A DNA stretch of 64,000 bases. Source: Chitinophagaceae bacterium. Lineage in GTDB: Bacteria; Bacteroidota; Bacteroidia; Chitinophagales; Chitinophagaceae. A program made the translations under genes and the position numbers. The DNA is taken from positions 1 through 64,000 of the forward strand of contig JAACZQ010000002.1 in assembly GCA_009996675.1 (NCBI GenBank). The letters run 5' to 3'. Below are positions 8,791 to 17,103 of this stretch, piece after piece. Position 1 is the first letter of the stretch; each line of letters opens with the position of its first letter. The notes under the pieces are model-generated. The model had not been told where the DNA came from. It saw nothing but the letters and a program-made list of their open reading frames with translations, and searched no databases.

Positions 8791-9204
8791 ATGAAAAAAG
8801 CATTCAGCGTTTTTATGCTAACGATGTTCTTTGTATTATCTGCTGATCGTCCTGGAATTACCCAAACAATAGCAGGTACTGAAGAAAATACAAAAAACCT
8901 CTTGTGTAATAAATGGAAGATGACAATAATGGAGGTTCAGGGAGTGACACAAAAAATGCCGGCTGATAACCCTATGTATTTCTCTTTTAAAAAAGACGGT
9001 ACCGTTTCATTGACCGCGGCAGGTGAAAGTCATAATGAGTATTGGTCCTATGATCATAATACGAAGACGATTTTTATACAAGAAACTAAAACTATTGAAC
9101 GCAAAGACGAGTTTAAAATCTTGAAAATAAACGACCAGGAGCTGGTATTAAAAATCAATAGTGATGGGTTGATATCAACCATGTATTTTGTATCAGCAAA
9201 GTAG
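8791..9204 (+). CDS. Secreted lipocalin-like protein
   Basis: A 137-residue protein. A signal peptide (MKKAFSVFMLTMFFVLSA) is followed by a small beta-rich domain with the layout of Bacteroidota lipocalin-like domains: LLCNKWKMTIMEVQG at the start, FSFKKDGTVSLTAAG, EYWSYDHNTKTI and a closing ELVLKI strand. Such proteins are periplasmic or surface-located and of unknown ligand. Confidence 0.65.
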   Translation: MKKAFSVFMLTMFFVLSADRPGITQTIAGTEENTKNLLCNKWKMTIMEVQGVTQKMPADNPMYFSFKKDGTVSLTAAGESHNEYWSYDHNTKTIFIQETKTIERKDEFKILKINDQELVLKINSDGLISTMYFVSAK

Positions 9205-9415
9205 CGTTCAAGCACAAAGTAATGGCACTGACAATGTAGGTCATATCCAGAAAAGTTCATCGGTTGATGTTGTTTTCATGAAAGCGGAAATAATGCGTCC
9301 CACTTTTGGAAACCTGTAGCATTTTCCAGGAGATTCATGCTCAGGATTGCATAAAACAAAGCTGCCTGCCTGTCTTTTGCATTGCTGGGCAGGAGGATGG
9401 AAGCTATTGGGGGGC

Positions 9416-9760
9416 TCAGCTAAAATGTTTCAGAATTCTTTCCCGGTCTTCAAGTTCCTGATCCTTCTTATGGTATAATTCAATGAATACGATACGGGGT
9501 TCGTTGGGGAAGTAGGCATATACCAGTCTCAATCCGGATTGCACACCGCGGCCTTTTAAGGCTTTGCAGGCTATCTTTTTTACTTTGATGATGCAGGTAT
9601 CCAGTCCCAGGTTTTCCACCCGAAAACTGAAGGGTGGTCTTTCATCGGGAGCGATGGCAAGTACTTTTTTCACCACGGCTAAATCCTCCTGAAGTGTTCT
9701 GTATTGCTTCAGCAGGTATTTCAGATCTTTTTGGAATTCAGCCAGCGCATCGAAATTCAT
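9416..9760 (-). CDS. RelE/HigB-like toxin of a Panacea-type TA pair (putative)
   Basis: A 114-residue protein. The pattern of an N-terminal FQKDLKYLLKQY helix, followed by KGRGVQSGLRLVYAYF and IVFIELYHKKD strands, is that of RelE-superfamily ribosome-dependent RNases. The start codon overlaps the antitoxin stop by 4 nt (ATGA), so translation is coupled. The antitoxin-first order fits a Panacea TA operon. Activity not shown. Confidence 0.7.
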   Translation of the reverse strand: MNFDALAEFQKDLKYLLKQYRTLQEDLAVVKKVLAIAPDERPPFSFRVENLGLDTCIIKVKKIACKALKGRGVQSGLRLVYAYFPNEPRIVFIELYHKKDQELEDRERILKHFS

Positions 9761-10560
9761 TGTTCCGCTGTTTCATTGCCATAGTTTCTTACCGAGAAGG
9801 GGGCATCCCGGTAAAAAGCCAGTTCATAATTGATTTCTTCACCCTCTTTGGTAGCCAACCAGGGCATGTCTTTGTGGGAATACTGACTGATGGCGTTGGC
9901 GGACCAGTCGCTCATTTGTTCTATCACCCTGTCAATAACATCTTTCTCGCTGGCTTTGAGTTGGGTGAGGTCTGCTTTTTCCAGGGGCAGGTAACGGGTT
10001 TGGGTAAAACCGTGGTAGTTGGTTTTTACTCTTTGCAGCTGGCCCTGTTCAATCATTTGACCGATGATGGCATCTAATTGCTGCGGAACCGGACCATAGG
10101 GCAGTTTCCGATACCGGGCGCCGGTTAAATGTTCTTCGTATAATTCGTAGTAATTAAAGTCGGAGAAATACAGCAGTTTATAAAGCACTGTTTCGCCCAC
10201 ATTGGGTTTGCCAGCGCAGCGTTCCAGTATATACAGCAGGGTGTTTTTACATTTATCCACTTGGAATGATGGTACGGAAATCCGCTCTACAGTTTTAGCT
10301 GCTTTGGATGGACGCTGATTTTTCAGGGGCTGATTCATGGAAAAATCGCCGGACATAAAATCATCGAGTGAGAAAGTCAGCAGTTGCGAGAGCTGTTGCA
10401 ATTCCAGGATATCAACAGCCCTGTTACCCAGCTCTATCTGGGCCAGTGAGGGGCGTGATATTTTCAGTGATCTGGCGAGGTCTTCCTGCGACAGTCCCTT
10501 ATGCTTGCGGAGTGCTGCTATCCGCTGGCCGATTTGTTTTTGAGACAGTTGCGTTGCCAT
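9757..10560 (-). CDS. XRE-Panacea (DUF4065/SocA-like) antitoxin
   Basis: A 267-residue protein. Residues about 8-62 are an XRE helix-turn-helix (QRIAALRKHKGLSQEDLARS). Residues about 105-235 form the Panacea/DUF4065 domain, with KLLYFSDFNYYELY, TGARYRKLPYGPVPQQLD and a late SYSHKDMPW-like segment (ISQYSHKDMPW). Panacea domains are known to neutralise unrelated toxins in diverse TA operons; the fused HTH implies autoregulation. A strong AGGAGGG Shine-Dalgarno sequence precedes the ATG. Confidence 0.85.
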   Translation of the reverse strand: MATQLSQKQIGQRIAALRKHKGLSQEDLARSLKISRPSLAQIELGNRAVDILELQQLSQLLTFSLDDFMSGDFSMNQPLKNQRPSKAAKTVERISVPSFQVDKCKNTLLYILERCAGKPNVGETVLYKLLYFSDFNYYELYEEHLTGARYRKLPYGPVPQQLDAIIGQMIEQGQLQRVKTNYHGFTQTRYLPLEKADLTQLKASEKDVIDRVIEQMSDWSANAISQYSHKDMPWLATKEGEEINYELAFYRDAPFSVRNYGNETAEQ

Positions 10561-10574
10561 ACCCTCCTGTATTT

Positions 10575-10619
10575 GTTGCTGAAATACACAAATATAGCAA
10601 CTGTTCCATTAGTAAACAA
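10575..10619 (-). promoter_or_regulatory. Promoter and candidate operator of the TA operon
   Basis: On the minus strand, TTG (10619-10617) and TATATTTG (10596-10589) are separated by 20 nt, a consensus Bacteroidota promoter. GTTGCT (10575-10580) and AGCAAC (10596-10601) form an inverted repeat flanking the -7 box, a likely site for the XRE antitoxin. Confidence 0.65.
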
Positions 10620-10772
10620 TTTTTTGTTTTAAATTAAAACATTTGACATGTAGCTCAATTCTTTCTTCAGTGCAGGTAGGTTTACCTGAGATTCATGCCT
10701 TTCAACACAGCGGTACAGAGCCATCAGCCTTACACAGCGTCTTCACTCACGAATGACTGCTCACTATCCTTA

Positions 10773-10803
10773 TTGCTCATCTGCTATTTTTTTTGTTATT
10801 TTG
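10773..10803 (+). promoter_or_regulatory. Promoter of the tRNA-Arg array
   Basis: TTG at 10773-10775 and TTATTTTG at 10796-10803 (7 of 8 matches to TAnnTTTG) with a 20-nt spacer. A start near 10810 would transcribe both tRNA-like units and the intact tRNA-Arg as one precursor. The upstream stretch 10621-10772 shows no gene. Confidence 0.6.
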
Positions 10804-10822
10804 CCCCCGCTTAACCGCGTAA

Positions 10823-10916
10823 GGACCGGTAGCTCAACTGGATAGAGCATCCCGACCTAAGTCGGGAAGGTCATTGTAAGTTAAGCAAAGGGTAAGTCCG
10901 ATACCCTAAAAATATT
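10823..10916 (+). pseudogene. tRNA-like tandem unit 1
   Basis: The first 26 or so nt (GGACCGGTAGCTC...GAGCA) match the 5' half of the tRNA-Arg at 11011 with one change. A different arm follows (TCCCGAC-CTAA-GTCGGGA), then the shared AGGTCATTG, then a T-arm-like AGGGT/ACCCT stem. No 3' acceptor strand pairs with GGACCGG, so this is not a normal tRNA. It is probably a degenerate duplication that is cotranscribed with the tRNA. Confidence 0.65.
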
Positions 10917-11010
10917 GGACCGGTAGCTCAGCTGGATAGAGCATCCCGACCTAAGTCGGGAAGGTCATTGTAAGTTAAGCAAAGGGTAAGTCCGATACCC
11001 TAAAAATATC
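10917..11010 (+). pseudogene. tRNA-like tandem unit 2
   Basis: A near-identical copy of unit 1, exactly 94 nt downstream, with two substitutions. Its D-arm is identical to that of the intact tRNA-Arg. Strong conservation between the copies indicates a recent duplication or selection on the unit. It again lacks a 3' acceptor strand. Confidence 0.65.
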
Positions 11011-11084
11011 GGACCGGTAGCTCAGCTGGATAGAGCAACTGCCTTCTAAGCAGTAGGTCATTGGTTCGAATCCAATCCGGTTCA
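11011..11084 (+). tRNA. tRNA-Arg (anticodon TCT)
   Basis: A complete cloverleaf: acceptor GGACCGG/CCGGTTC (one G-T pair), D-arm GCTC/GAGC, anticodon stem ACTGC/GCAGT with loop CTTCTAA (anticodon TCT), variable AGGTC, and T-arm ATTGG-TTCGAAT-CCAAT, with discriminator A. CCA is not encoded. It reads AGA codons. Confidence 0.95.
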
Positions 11085-11085
11085 C

Positions 11086-11111
11086 AAAGCCTCACAGAAA
11101 TGTGGGGCTTT
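11086..11111 (+). terminator. Terminator after tRNA-Arg
   Basis: An 11-bp stem (AAAGCCTCACA pairs with TGTGGGGCTTT, one T-G pair) with a GAAA loop, followed by GTCTTTTA. It starts two nt after the tRNA. Confidence 0.75.
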
Positions 11112-11199
11112 GTCTTTTATGACAGGTAATGAAAGGTGGGTGAATACGTGGTTTAGTTGATGAACTTCGGGCCACAAGCTTCCAGCTGCAAGAAAAATC

Positions 11200-11280
11200 A
11201 ACCCCCAACCCCCAACCTCCAACCCCCAACTTCCAACCCAAACTAAAAACCCCAAACTAAAAACCATAAACCCAAAACCA
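11200..11280. repeat. C-rich AACCCCC/AACTTCC-type microsatellite
   Basis: Irregular 7-nt units (CAACCCC, CAACCTC, CAACTTC) run to about 11236 and then become CCCAAACTAAAAA units. Such repeats are common between genes in Bacteroidota. The complementary strand is G-rich and could form G-quadruplexes. It lies just upstream of hutH. Confidence 0.7.
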
Positions 11281-11312
11281 AATTCCCTTTCTTTGCGTGA
11301 AACGATTGCCAG

Positions 11313-12827
11313 ATGAGTTATAATTATCTTCCTTTAGACCGTAAATGGTTGCATTTCAGTCAGGTGAAACATTTGCTGGATTTTGACCAGGATGTGTCGA
11401 TCACTTTCGATGCGCATGAGCGTATACTGGCCTGTAGGGCTTACCTGGATCAGAAAATGGCGGCGGGGGATAAGGCTTATTATGGCATCAATACCGGTTT
11501 TGGCTATTTACAGCATGTGAAAATCGATCACCATGACATTGAAGCGCTGCAGTATAACCTGCTGGTATCCCATGCCTGCGGTTTGGGGGATGAAGTGCCT
11601 GCCGATATTGTGAAGCTCATGCTGATGCTGAAGATCAAATCCCTGAGTTATGGGCATAGTGGGGTGCAGATTGATACGGTAAAGCGTTTGATGGATATGT
11701 ATAACCACCGGGTATTACCCGTGATTTATACCCAGGGTTCCCTGGGTGCATCCGGAGACCTGGCGCCTTTGAGTCACCTGAGTCTGCCTTTATTGGGACT
11801 GGGTGAAGTGTATTACCAGGGGGTGAAGCGTCCGGCTGCCGAAGTATTGGCGGAACTGGGCTGGCAGCCCATCCGTTTGCAGAGCAAGGAGGGGCTGGCA
11901 TTGATCAATGGCACCCAGTTTATGAGTGCTTATGGCATGTATTGTCTGAAAAAAGCCGAGCACCTGCTGGAGATGGCCGATCTGATCAGTGCGCTGTCCT
12001 TTGATGCTTTCGATGGCATTCCTGAGCCCTTTATGGCACCTATTCATGCCGTACGGGCACATCGGGGTCAGGTAGCTGTGGCGGCCCGTATGCGGGCTTA
12101 TTTGCAGGGCAGCGACATCAGTAGCCAGGCCAAGGAGCAGGTACAGGATCCGTATTCATTCCGTTGTATCCCCCAGGTACACGGGGCCAGCAGGGATGTG
12201 TTTGACCATGTGCTGGACGTATTCCTGCGGGAGATCAATTCCGTAACCGATAATCCCAATGTCTTTCCTGATGAGGACCTGATTGTGAGCGGGGGTAATT
12301 TCCATGGGCAGCCGCTGGCCCTGGCCCTGGATTACCTGGCCATTGCCATGAGTGAGATGGCCAATATTTCGGAAAGAAGGACCTATCAGCTCATCAGCGG
12401 ACAGCGCGGACTGCCTTTGTTCCTGGTTAAAAAACCGGGCCTGCATTCCGGCTTCATGATCCCGCAATACACGGCTGCGGGTATTGTGAGTGAGAACAAA
12501 CAGCTTTGTACACCGGCTTCGGTGGATAGTATTTCTTCTTCCAATAACCAGGAAGACCATGTAAGTATGGGTGCCAATGCCGCTACCAAATGCTGGCGTG
12601 TGATGCGTAATGTAGAGCGGGTACTGGCGATTGAATTGCTGAGTGCCGCTCAGGCCCTTGAATTCCGCCGCCCCAAACAAAGCTCGGCCTGCCTGGAAGC
12701 ACTGGTAACAGCCTTCCGCGAAGTGGTGAGTTTTAACGGGGAAGACCGCCTCTTACATACCGATATGGAAGCGGCGATTCGCTTTTTACAGTCCTATCAG
12801 CCCGGAGGTTTGCCCGCCAAGGCTTAA
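11313..12827 (+). CDS. hutH: Histidine ammonia-lyase
   Basis: A 504-residue enzyme of the MIO aromatic amino acid lyase family, deaminating L-histidine to urocanate. The autocatalytic MIO triad is A146-S147-G148 within GSLGASGDLAPLSH. The selectivity pair in NLLVSHACG is Ser-His, as in histidine lyases, in contrast to Phe-Leu or His-Leu in PAL and TAL. No other hut gene is adjacent. The length matches the family. The assignment as histidine-specific is from the selectivity residues. Confidence 0.88.
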   Translation: MSYNYLPLDRKWLHFSQVKHLLDFDQDVSITFDAHERILACRAYLDQKMAAGDKAYYGINTGFGYLQHVKIDHHDIEALQYNLLVSHACGLGDEVPADIVKLMLMLKIKSLSYGHSGVQIDTVKRLMDMYNHRVLPVIYTQGSLGASGDLAPLSHLSLPLLGLGEVYYQGVKRPAAEVLAELGWQPIRLQSKEGLALINGTQFMSAYGMYCLKKAEHLLEMADLISALSFDAFDGIPEPFMAPIHAVRAHRGQVAVAARMRAYLQGSDISSQAKEQVQDPYSFRCIPQVHGASRDVFDHVLDVFLREINSVTDNPNVFPDEDLIVSGGNFHGQPLALALDYLAIAMSEMANISERRTYQLISGQRGLPLFLVKKPGLHSGFMIPQYTAAGIVSENKQLCTPASVDSISSSNNQEDHVSMGANAATKCWRVMRNVERVLAIELLSAAQALEFRRPKQSSACLEALVTAFREVVSFNGEDRLLHTDMEAAIRFLQSYQPGGLPAKA

Positions 12828-12850
12828 CTTTGAGGTTCTAACCAAGCAAT

Positions 12851-14515
12851 ATGTCTGAAGAAAAGAGCCTGAATTTTATTGAAGAGATTGTAGAAGCCGA
12901 TCTGGCTGCCGGGAAACATAAAAGCATCACCACCCGTTTCCCGCCGGAGCCCAATGGATACCTGCATATTGGTCATGCCAAAAGCATCTGCCTCAATTTT
13001 GGCCTCGCTGCCAAATATGGCGGCAGTACCAACCTGCGTTTTGATGATACCAATCCTGTTACCGAAGACACCGAATATGTAGAAAGCATTAAAGATGATG
13101 TGCGCTGGCTGGGTTTTCAATGGGCACAGGAATTATATGCTTCCGATTATTTCGATCAACTCTATGCTTTTGCCCTCACCCTGGTTAAGAAGGGGCTGGC
13201 CTATGTAGACGACAGCAGTGCCGAAGAAATTGCCGCACAGAAGGGTACACCCACACAACCGGGGGTTAACAGTCCATACCGCAACCGCAGTATAGAAGAG
13301 AACCTGCAATTGTTTGAAGCCATGCGTGCCGGCGCTTACCGCGACGGGGAGAAAGTATTGCGTGCGAAAATTGATATGGCCAGTCCGAATATGCACATGC
13401 GTGACCCCATTATCTATCGCATCAAACATGCACACCACCACCGCACGGGCGATCAATGGTGTATTTATCCGATGTATGATTTTGCACACGGACAAAGTGA
13501 TGCCATTGAAAATATTACCCATTCCATCTGTACGCTGGAATTTATTCCGCACAGGCCCCTGTATGAGTGGTTTATTGAACAACTGGAGATCTATCCTTCC
13601 CGTCAGTATGAGTTTGCCCGTCTGAATATGACGTATACCGTTATGAGTAAGCGCAAGCTGTTGCAGCTGGTGAATGAAAAACATGTAACGGGCTGGGATG
13701 ATCCGCGCATGTCAACCATCAGTGGTATGCGCCGCCGGGGTTATCCTGCGGAAGCCATTCGTGAATTCTGCGAGCGGATTGGGGTGGCTAAACGTGATAA
13801 CCTGATTGATGTGGGTTTGCTGGAATTCTGTGTACGCGAGCAACTGAATAAAACTGCGATACGCCGTATGGTGGTTTTTGATCCGCTGAAAGTTATTCTC
13901 ACCAATTATACCGGAGAAGGGGAGTTACTCAGCAGTGAGAACAATCCCGAAGATCCCAATGGCGGTAACCGTGATATTCCTTTTGGCAAAGAGATTTATA
14001 TTGAACGGGAGGACTTCATGGAGAACCCGTCCAAGAAATATTTCAGGCTGGCACCCGGACAAATGGTGCGGTTGAAAAGTGCTTATATCATCCGCTGTGA
14101 TGAAGTGATTAAAAATGACGCGGGTGAGATAACGGCCCTACATTGTACTTATATCCCGGAAAGCAAGAGTGGTTCCGATACATCGGGTATTAACGTAAAA
14201 GGAACTTTGCATTGGGTGAGTGTGGCGCATGCGGTTCCGGCGGAAGTGCGTTTGTATGACCGTTTATTCAAGGTGGAAGATGTGGCCAATGCCGAAGGTG
14301 ATTTCAAGGATCATATCAATACCGACTCTTTACAGGTGATACCGCATGCGTATGCAGAACCGGCTTTATTGCAGGATGGGCAGGAAGACCGTTACCAGTT
14401 CCTGCGGAAAGGATATTTCTGTCTGGATAAAGACAGTACGGCCCAAAAACTGGTTTTCAACAGAACCGTAACACTCAAAGATACCTGGGCCAAGGAAGTG
14501 AAGAAGGGCGCTTAA
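12851..14515 (+). CDS. glnS: Glutaminyl-tRNA synthetase
   Basis: A 554-residue class Ic synthetase charging tRNA-Gln. The HIGH signature is H39-I-G-H42 in [15 protein letters not shown], and the KMSKS-like loop is M265-S-K-R-K. The C-terminal beta-barrel anticodon-binding region ([17 protein letters not shown]...) is complete. It is encoded 23 nt after hutH and 26 nt before tilS, in a likely operon with tilS. Confidence 0.96.
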   Translation: MSEEKSLNFIEEIVEADLAAGKHKSITTRFPPEPNGYLHIGHAKSICLNFGLAAKYGGSTNLRFDDTNPVTEDTEYVESIKDDVRWLGFQWAQELYASDYFDQLYAFALTLVKKGLAYVDDSSAEEIAAQKGTPTQPGVNSPYRNRSIEENLQLFEAMRAGAYRDGEKVLRAKIDMASPNMHMRDPIIYRIKHAHHHRTGDQWCIYPMYDFAHGQSDAIENITHSICTLEFIPHRPLYEWFIEQLEIYPSRQYEFARLNMTYTVMSKRKLLQLVNEKHVTGWDDPRMSTISGMRRRGYPAEAIREFCERIGVAKRDNLIDVGLLEFCVREQLNKTAIRRMVVFDPLKVILTNYTGEGELLSSENNPEDPNGGNRDIPFGKEIYIEREDFMENPSKKYFRLAPGQMVRLKSAYIIRCDEVIKNDAGEITALHCTYIPESKSGSDTSGINVKGTLHWVSVAHAVPAEVRLYDRLFKVEDVANAEGDFKDHINTDSLQVIPHAYAEPALLQDGQEDRYQFLRKGYFCLDKDSTAQKLVFNRTVTLKDTWAKEVKKGA

Positions 14516-14541
14516 TACATCATACCCAGACCCGTGCTATT

Positions 14542-15900
14542 ATGAATGGATTGTTGCAGGACTTTGCGGCGCAATGGAAGAAGCAATTCCCCCAATGGGT
14601 GCCGGATAACTGTGTGTTGCTGGCAGCGGTGAGTGGCGGGGTTGATAGTATGGTGCTTTTATACCTGCTGCATCAGCTGCAGTTCCGGGTGGAAGTAGCC
14701 CATGTGAATTTCGGGTTGCGGGGGGTAGCGAGTGATGCCGATGAAGCCCTGGTACGCAGTACGGCGGAAGCCCTGGGTTATGCTTTTCACCGGCAGCAGT
14801 TTGATACCGCAGGCTATGCTGCGGATCATAAAATCGCCATCCAGGAAGCGGCTCGTGTATTGCGGTACGACTGGTTCCGGTCATTACAGCAAGCGGCTAC
14901 TGACCCGCTGCCCCGGTTACTGGTTACGGCGCATCATGCCGATGATAATGTGGAAACGGTACTGATGAACCTGTTTCGGGGTACTGGTTTGCAGGGACTG
15001 ACAGGTATGGATGCATACCGTTCTGCAGAACAGCATATCCGCCCGCTTTTGCCTTTCTCCAAAAAAATACTGCAGGCATTTGCCGACACCCACCAGATAC
15101 CCTTCCGGGAAGATGCATCGAACGCTACGGACGATTATACCCGCAATTATTTCCGGAATACGCTATTGCCGATGGTGCAGGAAGTATATCCGAATGCGTC
15201 CAATAATGTATTGCATACGATGTATCGGCTTCGCGAGTCGGAACAATTATACCGGGAAGCCGTACAAAAACATATTTCCGGATTGCTGGAACAGCATGAG
15301 GCAGAATGGCGGATACCGGTACTCAAATGGAAAAAAGCCCGTCCGCTCGTTACATTGAGTTATGAACTGCTACATCCTTTTGGCTTCAGTCCGGGCCAGG
15401 TTTTTGAAGCCATTAAATTATTGGATGGCGATACGGGCAGTTATATTCAATCCGATTCGCACCGGCTGGTTAAAAACCGGAACTGGATGCTGATCTGTCC
15501 CCTGCAAAGCCAGGCCGGAAAACAGCATATACTGATTCCTTCGGCAGACAGTGAACAGGTATTTGAATCGGGTAAACTGTTGGTATCGCCCTTGCAGGAA
15601 CCCGGCACTATTACCGATGCACTGGATGAAGTATGGGTGGATGCAGATCATATCAGTTTCCCCCTGCTGCTGCGACCTTATGCTACCGGTGATTATTTTT
15701 ATCCCCTGGGACTGAATAAGAAAAAGAAACTGAGCCGTTTTTTGATTGATCTAAAACTTTCACGTCCCCAGAAAGAACAGGTATGGGTACTGACTACGGC
15801 GGATCACAAAATCATCTGGGTGCTGGGGCAACGCATCGACCATCGCTTCCGCATCAGACCGGGCACACAGACAGCGCTCCGTTTGCATTACCGGAAATAA
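14542..15900 (+). CDS. tilS: tRNA(Ile)-lysidine synthetase
   Basis: A 452-residue PP-loop ATPase that converts C34 of tRNA-Ile2 (CAU) to lysidine. The PP-loop is S31-G-G-V-D-S36. The substrate-binding segment AHHADDNVETVLMNLFRGTG and the C-terminal TilS domains are present. Its 3' end overlaps the convergent rhomboid gene by 13 nt. Confidence 0.94.
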   Translation: MNGLLQDFAAQWKKQFPQWVPDNCVLLAAVSGGVDSMVLLYLLHQLQFRVEVAHVNFGLRGVASDADEALVRSTAEALGYAFHRQQFDTAGYAADHKIAIQEAARVLRYDWFRSLQQAATDPLPRLLVTAHHADDNVETVLMNLFRGTGLQGLTGMDAYRSAEQHIRPLLPFSKKILQAFADTHQIPFREDASNATDDYTRNYFRNTLLPMVQEVYPNASNNVLHTMYRLRESEQLYREAVQKHISGLLEQHEAEWRIPVLKWKKARPLVTLSYELLHPFGFSPGQVFEAIKLLDGDTGSYIQSDSHRLVKNRNWMLICPLQSQAGKQHILIPSADSEQVFESGKLLVSPLQEPGTITDALDEVWVDADHISFPLLLRPYATGDYFYPLGLNKKKKLSRFLIDLKLSRPQKEQVWVLTTADHKIIWVLGQRIDHRFRIRPGTQTALRLHYRK

Positions 15901-16526
15901 CCCGATACCGCATCTATAAAATTACCCAGTGCATCGAAGCCCGACAGGAATTTACTGGCGATGATCACGAATACCACCCCCCATACCGCACCCCAGAAGT
16001 GGGCAGAGTGGTTGATATTGTCGCCCCCGCGTTTGGACATGTAGGCAGATAAAGCCAGGTACAGCGGACCGAATACAAAACCCGGTATTACGGGCGGAAC
16101 AAATAGTAATCCGATTTTAATGGTAGGTTCTAAAAAGATACCGGCAAATACTACGGCCGATACAGCGCCGGATGCACCGAGGCTGCGGTATTGGTAATTG
16201 TTGCGGTTTTTGAAATAAGTGGGTAAGAGACAGATGAGCAGGGCACTCAGGTACATCAGTAGGTACATGATTTTGCCTTGTCCGCTGAACATAAACACAA
16301 AGTATTTCTCTACAAACTCTCCGAACATATACAGGGAGAACATATTAAAAGCCAGGTGTCCCAGATCGGCATGGATAAACCCGTTGGTGATGAACCGATA
16401 CCACTGGTTGCGGTTGGTGATGGCGGGCGGATAGAATATGAGGTCATCAATGATCCGCTGGTTGGAAAATGCGGTAAAAGAGATGATACAGGTGAGTAGG
16501 AGTATGATCAGTGTGATGGATTGCAT
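15888..16526 (-). CDS. Rhomboid-family intramembrane serine protease
   Basis: A 212-residue protein with six hydrophobic segments. The nucleophile is S119 in GASGAV, and the general base is H176 in HSAHFWG; the L1-loop-like segment FITNGFIHADLGHLAFNM is conserved. It cleaves transmembrane substrates in the inner membrane; the substrate is unknown. It is convergent with tilS. Confidence 0.92.
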   Translation of the reverse strand: MQSITLIILLLTCIISFTAFSNQRIIDDLIFYPPAITNRNQWYRFITNGFIHADLGHLAFNMFSLYMFGEFVEKYFVFMFSGQGKIMYLLMYLSALLICLLPTYFKNRNNYQYRSLGASGAVSAVVFAGIFLEPTIKIGLLFVPPVIPGFVFGPLYLALSAYMSKRGGDNINHSAHFWGAVWGVVFVIIASKFLSGFDALGNFIDAVSGYFR

Positions 16527-16550
16527 ACGGCAATTTAAGTTTTTCCGCGA

Positions 16551-17024
16551 CTAACTGTGGTGGTATTTTTCATTGCGCAGGATGCTGCAGGCCCGGTATA
16601 CCTGTTCGGCCAGGATCAGCCGTACCAGCATATGGGGGAATACCAGCTTCGACAGGCTCCAGGTATAATCGGCCCGTTGCATTACCGTGGCATCTACACC
16701 ATAAGCCCCGCCGATGAGGAATACCAGCTTTCGGGTGCTTTCATTGGCCCTTTGCTGCAGCAGGGCAGCTAAGCCGGGGGAGTCCAGCATTTTGCCTCTT
16801 TCATCCAGCAGTACCAGGTAATCTTCTTTCTGCAGGTTGTTCAGTACCAGGCTTGCTTCTGCTTTTTTGAGATCGGCTTCACCCAGCTGGGCTGCCTGTT
16901 TGGGTGGGGGGATGACCTGCCACTGCACCGGGAAGTAATTACCGATGCGTTTGGTGAATTCTTCAATACCCGGCGCCGCATAGGGTTCATGTGCTTTGCC
17001 GATGGACCAGAACTGGATCTTCAT
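16551..17024 (-). CDS. rlmH: 23S rRNA (pseudouridine1915-N3)-methyltransferase
   Basis: A 157-residue SPOUT methyltransferase that modifies pseudouridine 1915 in helix 69. The hallmarks LLDERGK, FLIGGAYG and the C-terminal SLSKLVFPHMLVRLILAEQ and YHHS are present. Length and C-terminus match the family. Confidence 0.96.
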   Translation of the reverse strand: MKIQFWSIGKAHEPYAAPGIEEFTKRIGNYFPVQWQVIPPPKQAAQLGEADLKKAEASLVLNNLQKEDYLVLLDERGKMLDSPGLAALLQQRANESTRKLVFLIGGAYGVDATVMQRADYTWSLSKLVFPHMLVRLILAEQVYRACSILRNEKYHHS

Positions 17025-17103
17025 ACTTCAAAATTAGGCAGAAAAAAACCAGGAGAAGAATCCCCCGGTTTGTTTTCTATAAACCTAAATGAAACCTAAA
17101 ACA

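Noticed and set aside
10823..11010. The 94-bp units as functional tRNAs
   Set aside because: No 3' acceptor strand to pair with GGACCGG, an abnormal anticodon loop and a 9-nt T-loop-like region.
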